A DNA stretch of 64,000 bases from Vitis vinifera (taxonomy: Eukaryota > Streptophyta > Magnoliopsida > Vitales > Vitaceae): positions 3,115,001 through 3,179,000 of the forward strand of contig NC_081815.1 of assembly GCF_030704535.1 (NCBI RefSeq), in the 5' to 3' direction. The notes under the pieces were generated by a model that was not told where the DNA came from, ran no database searches, and was given only the letters and a program-made list of their open reading frames with translations. Below are positions 1-11,715 of the stretch, piece after piece. Position numbers and translations under genes: made by a program. How positions within the stretch are numbered: the first letter of the stretch is position 1; each line of letters starts with the position of its first letter.

Positions 1-370
1 ATCATGGCAACTGAATGCATCCAGAACTCCACAAAAAGCAATGCATTAAGGTATTGAAACACAAATCTTCACTGTTAAACTAAAAGGAATCAATAAAAAT
101 ATAAATAAAAAATCATAATAAATATAAAAGTAAAGCATGATAATCTATCCCCTTGTCTAGTGAAGTGAACCTCCTAACTTGCTTCCCTACCTACAACTTT
201 ACAGTTTGGATGTAATTTAAGACTCTTGTTATTAGCAAATTCACAAGTATCTGATGTATTATTCCTACATGGAACCTTTTCGAGTAATTAAACAACAGAA
301 GTTAAATAAGGAGTATAGTTCTACCAGAAATACAGATATAAATCAATGACTATCACGTGTCGAAGCACAC

Positions 371-3300
371 CTCATCAACTCCATCAGTGTCTGTAATGTC
401 TAAAAATCCTTTGATAAGAGAGTTGAAGATAACAAGATTGGGATGCACGCCATAATTCCTCATCCTGTACAAGAACCTCAAGGCATCCTTCATTTTGCCT
501 TCTTTGCAATATCCATTTATGATGATGCCACAAGTTCGCTCATTGGGCATAACTCTGTTGTTCTGCATCTCTAATATCATTCCTTCGGCTCTACTAGTCT
601 CCCCATTCTGTGCATAAGCCCTTGCTAGTGTGTTATATGTGACAACATCGGGTTGCAGACCAGATGCAGCCATCTTGTACACTACATTCCATGCTTCTGT
701 TATTCTCTTCTTGTTACACCATGCTCTGATAAGACTATTGAAAGTTCTATCATTAGGCTTCACATTTTCTTCCTGTGACATTAAATCTAGCAGCTTCAGA
801 CATTCTTCTGGCATACCAGCATTCCCGTACCCTTTAATCAAGGTATTAAAGGTACTAGTTGTAGGCTTACATCCCCTGTCCTTCATTTTCCGAAAGATTT
901 TCATGGCTTCTTTAACATTCCCAGATTCAGAGAAAGCATTGATCATGGCATTGAAAAATACAGAGTCAGGCTTTAGACCATTCTTTTCCAACTTGGAGAT
1001 GAGTGAAGGAATGGACTTGAAACGCTTCTGGCGGGTCAAGGCTGCTAAGAGAGTTGTATATGTTATAAGAGTTGGCCGGTGTCCTTCTTCGGTTAAACTG
1101 TTGAAAATTAACTGGGCTTCTTGAGGCTTTCCTTTTTCAATCAAAATGTTCATCAGCTTTGTTCTTGAACGAACCGTCCGGCAACTATTGTTGCCCAAAC
1201 AGACAAGGCAGCGGGATTGAATCTGTGAATCCATTGAAGTTGACACTGACTGTAATTGGTCCTTCTCATGCAGTGGGGATTCCTATGAAGTTCAAAATCA
1301 TTGAGAATTTGGCAATTAGTAGGTACAAGGATATGCATATATGACAGGAAACAATATTGATCTGAAATTGAGTATGGTGAAAAAAAAAAAAAGTGTTTGG
1401 GATCGAGATAAAAAAAAATGCATCAATAGTTCCTTTTGTCCTAGTCTTTTGTAGCCTTATTATGCATTGTTTTGTAGTGAGTGAGGTTTGTACCCACCTC
1501 CTCTGTTGCAACAAATCTAATTTTTCATTAATAATTCTGGTTAGATCTCTGCCGAACCACCAAATTAAGCTGGATTCTATAGTGGGGAAAAGAAAAGAAC
1601 AAGAAAATTGGAGAAGAAAGAAAGAAGCTCATTAATATTATAGAATATCAGGCAATGCTCATTTGATAAGGTGGCATTTGGACATAAAAATGATATCATC
1701 CATTTCACTTAGCATAGCGAATGATTCACTTTGCAGATTCCAATAAATGCAATTGAACAATGCAGCTCATATAATCATATAAAAAGAATGTGTAGCTGTA
1801 ATAATACCATGACTGATGATGCTTGAACTCGTTTCTTGCTTGTATTTGTTCCATCCCGATGCTTACTCATAATGACAGGATGAACCTTCTCTTTACCAAA
1901 TCCTCCCATTTCCTCTCCACCAGCTCCTTAATATCTTAAGAAACCTTCCTAACTTATTCAATTGACAGTTCTATTATCAGGCAATACAGACAGGTGAGAG
2001 AACTTGACTTTCTTTCCAGATTTTATTCTCAAATGAGATGGCTACAGAGCTGTCTCCTCCTGGAGAGATCATAGAAACATATGCCAGAACATCAGCAAAC
2101 TTTTCTGGGTAGGGCAACGAGTAAGCTCAAAACTTTTCAGTAATTGGCTGCTTCTTGTGTATCATGATAGTGAATCCTACATGCTAACAATCAAATGAGC
2201 TATACGAGAACTTAAAATGTCAGATGTCTAGCAGCAAAACAGAATCAACAGTAGCAAAATAATTTAATGTTGATCCTAGTCCTAGTTATTCTCATAAAAT
2301 AAAGTTGGTTGGAGAACTGTATACACCAAAGCAACTAAAAGTCCATTTTGAGGAAAAGAAATAGAACTTGTTGGATATTCTAATTTTGCATATTGGCTAT
2401 AAGAGGCTATGCAATTGGCAGCAATGCAATAAAATCATCATTGGCGCACAGGAAAAAAAATAGTTGAAGGAAGTTGGCAAGAATAGAATAAACTACCAAT
2501 AAAAGTTGGAGAGAGTTGGTCTGAAATGGAACAATTAAATGACTAGTTTACAGGTATAAACAAATGGGATCCATGGTTGATATCATGAACACAGACACAC
2601 CCATCAATTTAGAAGTAAACAGTAGTAGAACAATGAAGAGGAGAGAATGAAACAGCTACAGCATTATAAACAGAACTGAGCCAATTCTTTAGGATGCTCA
2701 GCACCTGGCTTTGGGGTGGGGAGCAGGGGGTTTGGTGGGATGTTGAGGAGAAGGGAGCCTTATTAGAATGGATCTCTCCATTGTGTTTTAGTAGTTGAGA
2801 CCACTGTGTTTTTGGCACCATTCAAATGAGCGAGTTGTTTTTCCTGAGCACTTATTTAATATAAGGTCATAACCAATTACCCCATTCAATTCTAACGTGA
2901 CCCTTTTGGTGATATTGAGATGACTCCATTCCATGAGACCAATTTGTACATTCACATGCCATCTAAAACATAATAAACTGGTTACAATCTCATCCTATGC
3001 TACAAAAGGATATAGGGAGTACTCAAAGGCTGGTTAAAAGCTCTGTTTCAATGAAGGTTCAATACTAGACCTAAGAGATCTCACTAGGAAAGGACAGTGA
3101 AAAATATGCAAAATTGAATTGGTGTGTTATAGACCCCTGTTGGATTCAGTTTCAAGGACACAGGTATCTAAGCAAACAAAGATGACCATAGTGTGTGTTG
3201 GGATGCAACAATGCCACTCCTAAGTTTGGGGATGGGTCACCCAACTATTGTTGAATGTCATAAAAGACTTAGCCTATAGGTTTTCAAATGAGATGGTCAA

Positions 3301-4286
3301 AACCCGATCCAAAACTGTGGTCTAACAAGTTCACCGCAGGGAATAAACAGAAAATACTAAAGCTTCAGACCTAGAAAAACCAAAAAGTGAATTGACAAAT
3401 TTTCAGATGGGATGCATCTTTGCATTACTCAGCAAGCCATCTAATAGAGTAAATCAAACCAAACAAATGCAGATAAAATGAATCCAATACCTTCCATAGG
3501 TGTTTGAACATCAATAACAGCAAAAAAAATACTAAATATTAGCAGCAAGAAAATATAGGACTTCAAACAATGAGCAAGATCCAAACATTCAAAAGGGCAT
3601 TTTCTATTCCAAGCCATCCACAGCCTCCAATGCTATGAAATTAAAGCAAACCAGAAGTCAGACAAGAAAATGCCATTCAAAAGACTAGACACCCGGAGAC
3701 TCAAAATTTGATGTAACAAATCACACCAAGGGGAGGAAATTTTGGGCCAACGCATAAGCTGTTGGGAGGTTTGGGTTTCATTATTTTCTGCTGACAATGA
3801 AAAGGAAAATGAACATGAAACCATGAGCCACAATTCTTGAAAACTAGACTAGTTCCATCATCTAGCAGGAAATGCCAGTCCGCCAAATTGTTCAAAATCC
3901 CAACCCACATCGTTTAAGGACCATAAATTCATGAACACAGATCACAAACATCTTAATAATCATCAAAAATAAACAAATGAAACCAAAATCCCAGATGGGT
4001 GTCAGCTGATCAACATCAACATATCAGAAAAATGATGGAAAAAAAATCAAAGCATAGTGCAAAACTTTGAAACATCCAAAGATCTAACCAAGTTGTGAGG
4101 AGGGTAAAATACTAATAAGCAGATACCTTTTTGATTTCTGTGCTGAGAAGTTGCCAAATGTATAGGGGGAGATGATGGGTTTGCATGGTGAGTTGCAGAG
4201 TTAATGTACAAGTAGCCCATGTTGTAGCAGTGCTCACTTCCCTTGTGGCGTAGGGAATTTGGTAGTATTTGTGTTGTGACATCCAC
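371..4286 (-). CDS. Pentatricopeptide repeat (PPR) protein, At5g21222/At5g25630-like, 3' part outside window
   Basis: P-class PPR protein; the family binds organellar or nuclear RNA through tandem 35-residue helical hairpins. The large exon (371-1245) encodes about seven consecutive PPRs with typical YTTLL, FNAMI, FNTLI, FNSLI and YNTLA starts and Pro-Asp/Asn ends. It opens with the family-typical C..CLG....[12 protein letters not shown] segment. It stops at GAG|GTGTGC (donor at 370), in phase 0, so more repeats must follow beyond the window start; positions 1-370 are intron. Within this exon the first in-frame ATG is at 1234. I propose an upstream first exon 4127-4286 (ATG at 4286, donor AAAG|GTATCT) joined to acceptor GTCAG|TG at 1245; phase 1 matches exactly. 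That leaves a 2.9-kb first intron. The large exon is certain. The first exon is inferred from phase, donor and resemblance to the Asn/His/Ser-rich N-terminus of relatives. The acceptor has a weak pyrimidine tract. Confidence 0.8.
1246..4126 (-). other. Proposed intron 1 of the PPR gene
   Basis: About 2.9 kb of AT-rich sequence with no recognisable coding homology on either strand. Short open frames such as those near 2609-2821 and 3633-3910 lack splice context and family resemblance. I see no clear transposon termini. The extent depends on the first PPR exon being correct. Confidence 0.4.
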
Positions 4287-4497
4287 TAAGAAATCTTATC
4301 CACAAATATTATCAGAAAAGTGTGTGGGGGCAAAATTTTATAGGCTGCTAGATATGAGGAAGAATCCAAAATATGCATAATTTATTCTGAGGACCAGCGC
4401 CTTCCACGCCAGCTTTTATTTGCAAGGTGAATAATAAAACCAAGTCTTTAAAAACAAAAGGAGAGGAAAATGTTCATTGAATCATTGTCCCAAATCC

Positions 4498-4590
4498 AAA
4501 CGACACCGTTTTATGGTTCTTTCATATGCACATTTGGAGATGGGATCAGGGTCGGGTTGGTTGCAAGTGGGTTGGGCCTAGGGTGGGCCC
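4498..4590 (-). promoter_or_regulatory. Probable PPR promoter: two site II (TGGGCC) elements and an ACGACACCGTTTT box
   Basis: TGGGCC at 4573-4578 and TGGGCCC at 4584-4590 are site II elements. These are common upstream of plant organelle-function and housekeeping genes and fit a PPR gene. AAACGACACCGTTTT at 4498-4512 resembles AAACGACGCCGTT at 21378-21390, which lies upstream of the TilS start. Both lie 210-305 bp upstream of the proposed PPR ATG at 4286. No TATA box is obvious. Confidence 0.45.
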
Positions 4591-4659
4591 TTTTAAGCCA
4601 GGTTTCATCCTGGCATGCCTTACAACCTCCACCATTACCAGCCCAAAAGACAAACTCAT

Positions 4660-6700
4660 ATACTAACATCTGTTTGGGCACAAAAAGAATTTTTGAGAAT
4701 ATTTTTTATAATGTTTTCTATAACAAAAATTTATTTGGGAAATAAATTTACTATATTTTATATATAAGAGTTACTATATTTTACATAAATCAGCACTATT
4801 TTCTATTTTTTAAAAATAAAAATAGGAAATATATCTAAATAATGCTTGTTTAAATATATTTTATATTTTTTTGTTTTTAAATATAAAATTAATAATAAAA
4901 TAGTACCTCTTTATATCATGTCTTTAAAAATTATTTTTAAAAAAGATAGTAAAATTCTTTTAATACTTCAATTTTTACCATTATTTTTTAAATTAAATCT
5001 TAAAGATGTCTTACATTTTTATATATAAAATAATATTATTTTTTATTTTTAAAAATAAAAAATAAAAGGCATGTCCAAAAGACACCATAATTCATTTTCT
5101 ATTTTAGTTTTCATAAATAAAAAAAATCTAAATGAAGGAAAATAAAAAATAAATTTAAAATCAATAAATTATTTTAATTATATTTAACTTTCATTTACAT
5201 TTTTCATGATAAAACCAAATATAAAAAAATCATTTTTCTTAATATTTTTTTTCCTATTACTTTTTAAGAACCAAATATAACCTAAAACTTTTGAAATTAT
5301 ATAAGCACTATGATCTTGTATTTGAAAATAAGATACAAATTTCATGCCCATTTTTGCTAAACCACTCTACCTCTATAAAATGCAACAAAAATATTTTCAA
5401 AATTTGATTGGACATATGTTTTTATTTTATATATAAAGGTAAAATATCTCATACAAAAGGTAGTGATTTACCTTATGTTTTTTAAATTCACTTTTAGAAA
5501 TTTAAAAACACAAAATGGGAAATAATTAATATGAACCCTGAATTTTACCATATTTGTTTTGTTATGACCTTTTTTAGAGCACTTAGAATTCTTATAATCT
5601 AAAGTCTTTCTTCTCCGACTCAACCAAGAACTTCAAAAAGGCAGAATAAAAAACTACATCCTTTTTTTTTTTCTTTGGGTTGACATCTTACACTTAAATG
5701 AAATCTTCCGCTCCAAAAAACAAAAGTTGTTGTGGGATTTTTTATAATAGTATGATAGTTTTAAAAAATAATTCGTAAATTATCATAGTGGAAAAGTTAT
5801 TTCAAAATTTATAGTAATTTTTGCCCATTAGAAAAAAAGAAGTAAAAGTTGTATTTTGAAGATGATTTATTTCATTTCAAAAAAAAAATTATAGGCAAAA
5901 ATTGTCTATTGGAGAGATAATTTTTTAAAGTTCTTTAAAAAAAGGTTTATAGGCTAAAATTGTTTTTTTAAAAGATGATTTTATTTTATTATTCAAAAAA
6001 TCAAAAAGCCTAAAAATCATCTCGACAATTTTTTAAAAAAAATTAATGGAAGAAATTGTCTCATGAAGAGACGTTTTCTCAAGGAGAAAAATAAATAAAT
6101 AAAATTTATAGGGAAATCATTTAATTTTACAATGAATATATTTGTAATAATTATTATTAAAACATATTATTAATTAAAATAATATTTTAAAAAAGAGGAA
6201 AAAAAATAATTTTTGGAAATCATAGATGATTTCACCATGAATTTTCTTTTTTTTTTTTTTTCCGGAGGTTTCTTCCCTTAATTATTCTTTTTATTAAAAA
6301 AAATTATATTTTTCAAGAGATGATTTTAGATTTTTTTAAAATGATAAAAAGAAATCGTTTGACCATTTTAGCTTATAAATTTCTTTTTAAAAAAATTTAG
6401 AAATCATCTAATGATTTTTCTTTAATTTTTTTTCTAGAAGAAAATAATTAGACCTTCAAAAACGATTTTACTTTTCTCTTTTGAACTATGATAGATTAAG
6501 TGTGAGTTTGATAAAGATTCTGGTAAGTGTTTTTGGTTTTTTTTACTTTTTATTTTAATACTTAAAAGATAAAAATTTTAAAGTGTAAAAGAATTTAAAA
6601 ACACTTCATAAAATCATTACCAAACGTAATTATGATTTTTTTATATTTTATTTTAAACTACCGTAATTTTATCAAACAGCCTGATAATGTAAGAACAACC
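4660..6700. other. AT-rich spacer with decayed TIR-like fragments, no gene
   Basis: Very AT-rich spacer between the divergent PPR and Mpv17 genes. The open frames seen here are low-complexity Lys/Phe/Ile strings without homology. One possible small TIR element spans about 6506-6677: GTTTGATAAA at 6506-6515 faces its reverse complement TTTATCAAAC at 6668-6677. No target duplication is visible. Confidence 0.4.
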
Positions 6701-6934
6701 CATTTATTAATCAAATGGTATGGAAGGGTTCTTCACACCAACGAGATTAGGTGGTGTGTTGAGTGATACACCTCCTGGGAAGGTGGTATGCATTCTCCAA
6801 ATTTTAGCGGCTCTGCCTCTTTCTCTATGTATAGGTAAACAGTTACTAGATAAATAGATAGATATCGGTTTGCCCATTTTCTCTGATTGTTGCTTTCAAT
6901 CTAGCTTCATCGTATACATACGCTGTGTTGGATA

Positions 6935-9900
6935 ATGTTGAACGCGTGGAAATGGTATCAAAGATGTATGTCTCTTCATCCGGTGAAGACCCAAGTCATC
7001 AGCTCCGGAATTCTCTGGGGTGTTGGCGATATTACTGCTCAATCCATCACTCACTCCTCCGCGAGAAAGCGTCTTCAAATCTCTGTGAGCACCCTTCATT
7101 TCAAACCAGAGATTTTTTATTTTTATTTTTTTCTGTGATTGTTTTTGTTACCTTGTTTTGTTTGATTGTTGGAGCTAGTGGGTATTTGGAATGCCCCTTT
7201 GTTGGATTGAAATTCCTTGTTTTCTGTGATGGGTATCCGTGATTTTTGTATTTCAGCACACAAGATGCCTTTTATTCAGTTGAAATTCATTGTTTTCTGG
7301 GATGGGTATCTTTCATTTTCGTAATTCAGCATGCTGGATGTCCTTTTATTCCATTGAAAATCATTACGGAATCTGTAATCTTTGGGGACTTCTTGATGGT
7401 ATTTTTATTTGGTCTGTGCAGATTTTGTACGGGCATTGTGATTTTTGTAGATGAATCATGAACGTATTTGTTTATATTGATTTTTCAAGTTGTAAAACAA
7501 AAAAAATTGGAGACGATGCAATTCACTCATTCCTGTGCTTTCCCCCCCTTTTTCTGTTGAGACTTTTCCTTTGAAGCTTTTCAACCACTGTTCTTGGGAT
7601 ATTCCCTACCTTTCATCTGGTGCCGTTTTCATCCTTATTCCTTTGTACTTTGCTTGGTTGACTTGTCCACATTGCTGTCTTAATGGAGCACTGGTGTTGA
7701 ATTTTAGACCTTTTTAGTTAATTTGCTTGTTTGTAATTCTCAAAAGTCCTCTGGAAATTGAATGCTATCTAGTTTCTTTTACATTATATTCAGAGGCATA
7801 AATCCATCCTTAAGAATTAGCCTATTGCAGCAGATGGGAGTCATCACATAACAGATGGTATAGGATCACTTGGATGATTCAATGGATTGATGTGGTTCCA
7901 AATTTTTGCTCCTGTCAGTGATGACAGCTTCCATTTTCTGTAGTGGCTATATTCTCAATTGTGAATTTTCAGAAAGTAAAAATGGTGGGAGAACACAACA
8001 GCACCTTTAAATTTTCTTAAAATTTTGTAATCCATTGTCACTATTTGCTCCTTCCTTCATTCATCAATCCTGGAGTGCTGTTGGATCTGTTGGCAATTGG
8101 TTGCAATGTTGTGTGCTTTCTAGTTCATGATTTGGAGTAACATTAACAATCTACAGCAATAGTATGCTAACATGTGTGTCTGAACTAGTGAGTAAACAGA
8201 AAGCTGGCAACTTCAGCATCTGAGAATCCATCATTTAATTACATATCATCCCCATCCTTAACTTGTCTTTTGTTTAAAATGCAAACTCCATTGTGTAGTG
8301 TCTTTATGAATTGTCAAATCAATCAACCTTGTTAACCAAATTGCAGCCTACATGGAGTTTTTTGGTTCATTTTTTGTGTTGATTGATGGCAAGGGAAAAA
8401 TGGGTAAGAGTTTTGGCTGTCATATTTTTTACATGATGGTTTGAGTTTTGACTCCATGTGTGCTGAGATTCAGCCCTAAGATTGCAATAGTTATTATTGC
8501 TAACACATCAGTTAACTGTTAAACTTCCACTTGCCCAGTTTTAAGAGTTTGGGTCTGTTTTTTTATATCGAGGTGACATCCATGTACAAAAAGCCAACTC
8601 ACACAAATAAATGAGGAAACAGAAGATTGAAAGGTTTGAACCAGAGACTTCCAGGAACTAGAGCTCTTATACCATTTGAACTATCGCTTTTCTCAAAAGT
8701 TTAGGCTTTTAGGGAGTGGATTAACAATGTATAAGAAGCTAACATTAACTTGGGAATCGGCTTCTCTTGAAAATGTATTCTCCTAACTTAGGATGTGCAT
8801 TGTTTTTCTTGTTTGTTTCCTTTATTTCTGAAAGATGCCTTGGCCACATTAATTTTCAGCTCTCCATGTTATTCCCTGGAGCCGTAGTCAGTTCAGAAGC
8901 TACATGACTTGGAAGTTTAGGAATGTCTATGAGCCAGTTCCCTTGGATAGTTAGACGATAATCTGTGTTTAATCATGGTAGGATGCAGGTCAAGATTTCA
9001 AAATTGACTGGAAACGCACAGCGATCACCAGCATGTTTGGATTTGGATTTGTTGGACCAGTTGGCCATTTCTGGTTAGTTGTTTCTCTCTTGTTTCTCTC
9101 CTTTTGATTTTTTTAACCTGCTCTGTAGATTCCTGCTCTAGGCATAGTACTACTCTGAAGTTTGCTTACTGGCTGTGTGATATTTTCCGCTTATGCCAGG
9201 AGGCTCAAAAACTTTACCAATTTTTCTGTTTCAACCATCGGAAAGCATTCTTCTTTCAAAGACAATAAATAATTTTCAGATGATGGGAATGGCTTTAACC
9301 AGCATTTAAGCTCTTCTGGGAATTTTCAATTTGTTATCATGGTTTTGTATGGTAACACTATGGAACAAGGTCATCGAGACACCGGCATCAATCAGGTTGA
9401 GGGATGTTTAGGGACTTAGTGAATAGCTTTCTTCATTAGGATGTAAAGAGTTTGAGGTTTGGTCAGTATAGCTCTCCATGGGCTTGTTTTAGCTGTAGGC
9501 AATTTTCATGATTTGCTCTTCATTTTATTCCTCAATAAACAATTGAGAAAATTATTTGTTAAGAAATACCAAAAAAAAAGGGAAAAAAGGAAATTACCTT
9601 GACATTCCTTCCATGTGGCAGAACAAGAGGGCAGGAACTTAATATAAGTCCCCCAGGAGAGCTATGATGTCTGTTCCTTGAAACAATGAGTTTAGGAATG
9701 GTTAGAAATAGCTTCAGAATTGAGTGACAAATCACATGAAATATATGTGAACTTCCAAAATGTTTATGCATAGAATTGATTTTTGACAGTCTGATAACAC
9801 TTTCAGCATTTTGATCTTATCAATAATGATGTTAGGCTTGTTATTTTAGTGATAAATATAAAGAAGGCTCACCAGCAACCTATCTTATCAATAATAATGA

Positions 9901-11284
9901 AGGCTTACAAGCTTAGGATTTGAATTCACAATATATATCATGCTTTTGACACCCTCCCTCACGTGTCACCTTTCTTTCTGGACTTACATGTGGGTTTAAT
10001 AAATTGGGGAAATAAATATGCAGTGGTGAGGTTCAAACACATGTATTCACATAGGCTAATAAATTGGTAGTTCAACAAAAATTATATATTCACAGTTGAT
10101 ACCCTTTGAAGCTTACCACTAAAAATCTTTTATCACAATGTCCCCCATACAAGTCACAAGACCTCCACTGAACTCCTGATGATTGATACATTTGAAAAAT
10201 TCAACTACCATAATTTTCAACCAGATTCACAGCTTTTTGACCTTCAGCTATGTAGTAGATAATAATGCCTAATTCATGAATCTTCTATCTCATAGGAAGT
10301 CACCAGCTTAAAATATATGGTTTTTCTAGTTCCTCAAATACCTCAATAATTGGTTTAGGATTTCCTTTTCCTTACTCTTTTGTTGTGTCTCATAATTCTT
10401 TAGTAGGTTCACGATGATGAATTCAGGTTTGTTAGATGGATTCCTTGTTATGATCCTGGTTCCTGAGATGTTCTTAATGCAACTTGGGCAATACATTGCA
10501 TATACGTTGATCTAAAAAAATTCGAAGCAGTCAGGTGAAAGACCAGCATTTTACAACCAGTTGGTGTACAGAAAGTACTAAAATAATTTGAGATAGTGAT
10601 TTGAGGACACTTCATAGATGTCTTTGTGGTAATGTATCTGCACCCATCCAACCTGGAGTATTCTTAGGAATTGTTATTGAAACACTCATTCAAGCATTGA
10701 GTCACCAGTAAACTTGAAAACAAACAGTTAAGCAAGTAATGATTTTAATGAATGTTTTACTTGAAAGGATTCTTTGAATCACAAAGAATATTTAACTAAG
10801 AGATTCCGACTTAATATGCGCATGCAATGTATGAGAGCGTTTTGTTTAATATATTATGCTGTTCTTTTGTAGGTATGAAGGTTTGGACCGTTTTATAAGG
10901 CTGAGGCTTCTTCTTCAACCGGCTTCAGTTCGCTTTGTTGCTAGCAAAGTGGCAATGGATAGTTTAATCTTCGGACCCTTTGAGCTGTTTGTGTTTTTCA
11001 GTCACATGGGATTTTCCACAGGCAAAAATGCTGCTCAGGTGAAGGAAGATCTGAAGAGGGATTTCCTCCCTGCCTTGATTGTGGAAAGTGGTGCATGGCC
11101 TTTTGTTCAGGTTGTAAATTTCCGATACGTTCCTGTAAGGTATCAACTCCTCTACGTAAATCTTTTCTGCTTGTTAGACAGTATTTTTCTGTCATGGATG
11201 GAGCAACAAAAGGATGCTTCTTGGAAACAGTGGTTCTCATCTTCTCCCTCTTCGAAGGAACAAGGCCATGGCGGGGGCAGATAA
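6935..11284 (+). CDS. Mpv17/PMP22 family membrane protein
   Basis: Small four-helix inner-organelle membrane protein (Mpv17, PXMP2, Sym1 family), reported in peroxisomes, mitochondria or plastids; its plant role is poorly defined. Three exons: 6935-7084 (phase 0), 8982-9073 (phase 2) and 10873-11284, giving 217 residues, normal for the family. Diagnostic pieces are W..Y...L...PV.T...SSG.LWG.GD near the N-terminus, DFKIDWKR....FGFGFVGPVGH.WYE across exons 2/3, and the C-terminal signature WP.VQ..NFR.VPVRYQLLYVN. Exon 2 must begin at 8982 after GGTAG. The nearby ATGCAG acceptor would break the frame, and the chosen one restores the conserved segment. It converges on TilS with only 431 bp between stop codons. 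Intron 1 (1.9 kb) carries a SINE-like element. The closest relative I recall is At3g24570. Confidence 0.93.
8560..8692 (-). mobile_element. tRNA-derived SINE-like element in Mpv17 intron 1
   Basis: Read on the minus strand there is an A-box-like TAGTTCAAATGGTATAAG followed by a B-box-like TGGTTCAAACC about 35 bp later. That is the order and spacing of a tRNA-type polymerase III promoter. Weak flanking similarity (AAGAGTTTGGG / AAAAGTTTAGG) may be a decayed target duplication. Boundaries are approximate. Confidence 0.45.
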
Positions 11285-11715
11285 TGGGATATATTGTGTC
11301 CAGTTTTGTATCATTTTCTCATCTTCATTGATCAAATTAGGATTTTAACACCGGGATATTCACGTAGAGCAAAAGAATTATAGAAAGCTCAAGAGTGTGA
11401 GCTCAAGTTTTTAAACTTAGGATTTAGTTATTGATGTAATTGTTTCTCAAAACTTATTTTGTTGAACTGATTCTCATTGGAATGCTTACACAGAGCCTTG
11501 GTTTTTAATTGCCGAATTGCATCATATTTCATTGTCTCTGGAAGTTGTGCAAATGCAGTTTAGATGAAGCTTGGGAGCCTATTTCACAACAAGATTTGAT
11601 AACAAATCAAGAATTGATATCCTACATTACTTTCTGTATTTGAAGGTGACATTACAGAATGGAAAAGTGTAGCCAGCGGTTTATACAAAGACCCCACAGA
11701 ATTGGGTTTTAGAAG
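11285..11715. other. Convergent 3' spacer between Mpv17 and TilS
   Basis: The two genes end tail to tail here, so their 3' UTRs probably abut or overlap. There are no open frames of interest and no repeats. Confidence 0.5.

Noticed and set aside
4846-5028. Lys/Ile/Phe-rich frame in AT-rich spacer
   Set aside because: Low-complexity translation of AT-rich DNA.
8982-8988. Alternative Mpv17 exon 2 acceptor after ATGCAG (exon start 8989)
   Set aside because: It breaks the reading frame of the conserved DFKIDWKR segment; the GGTAG acceptor keeps it.
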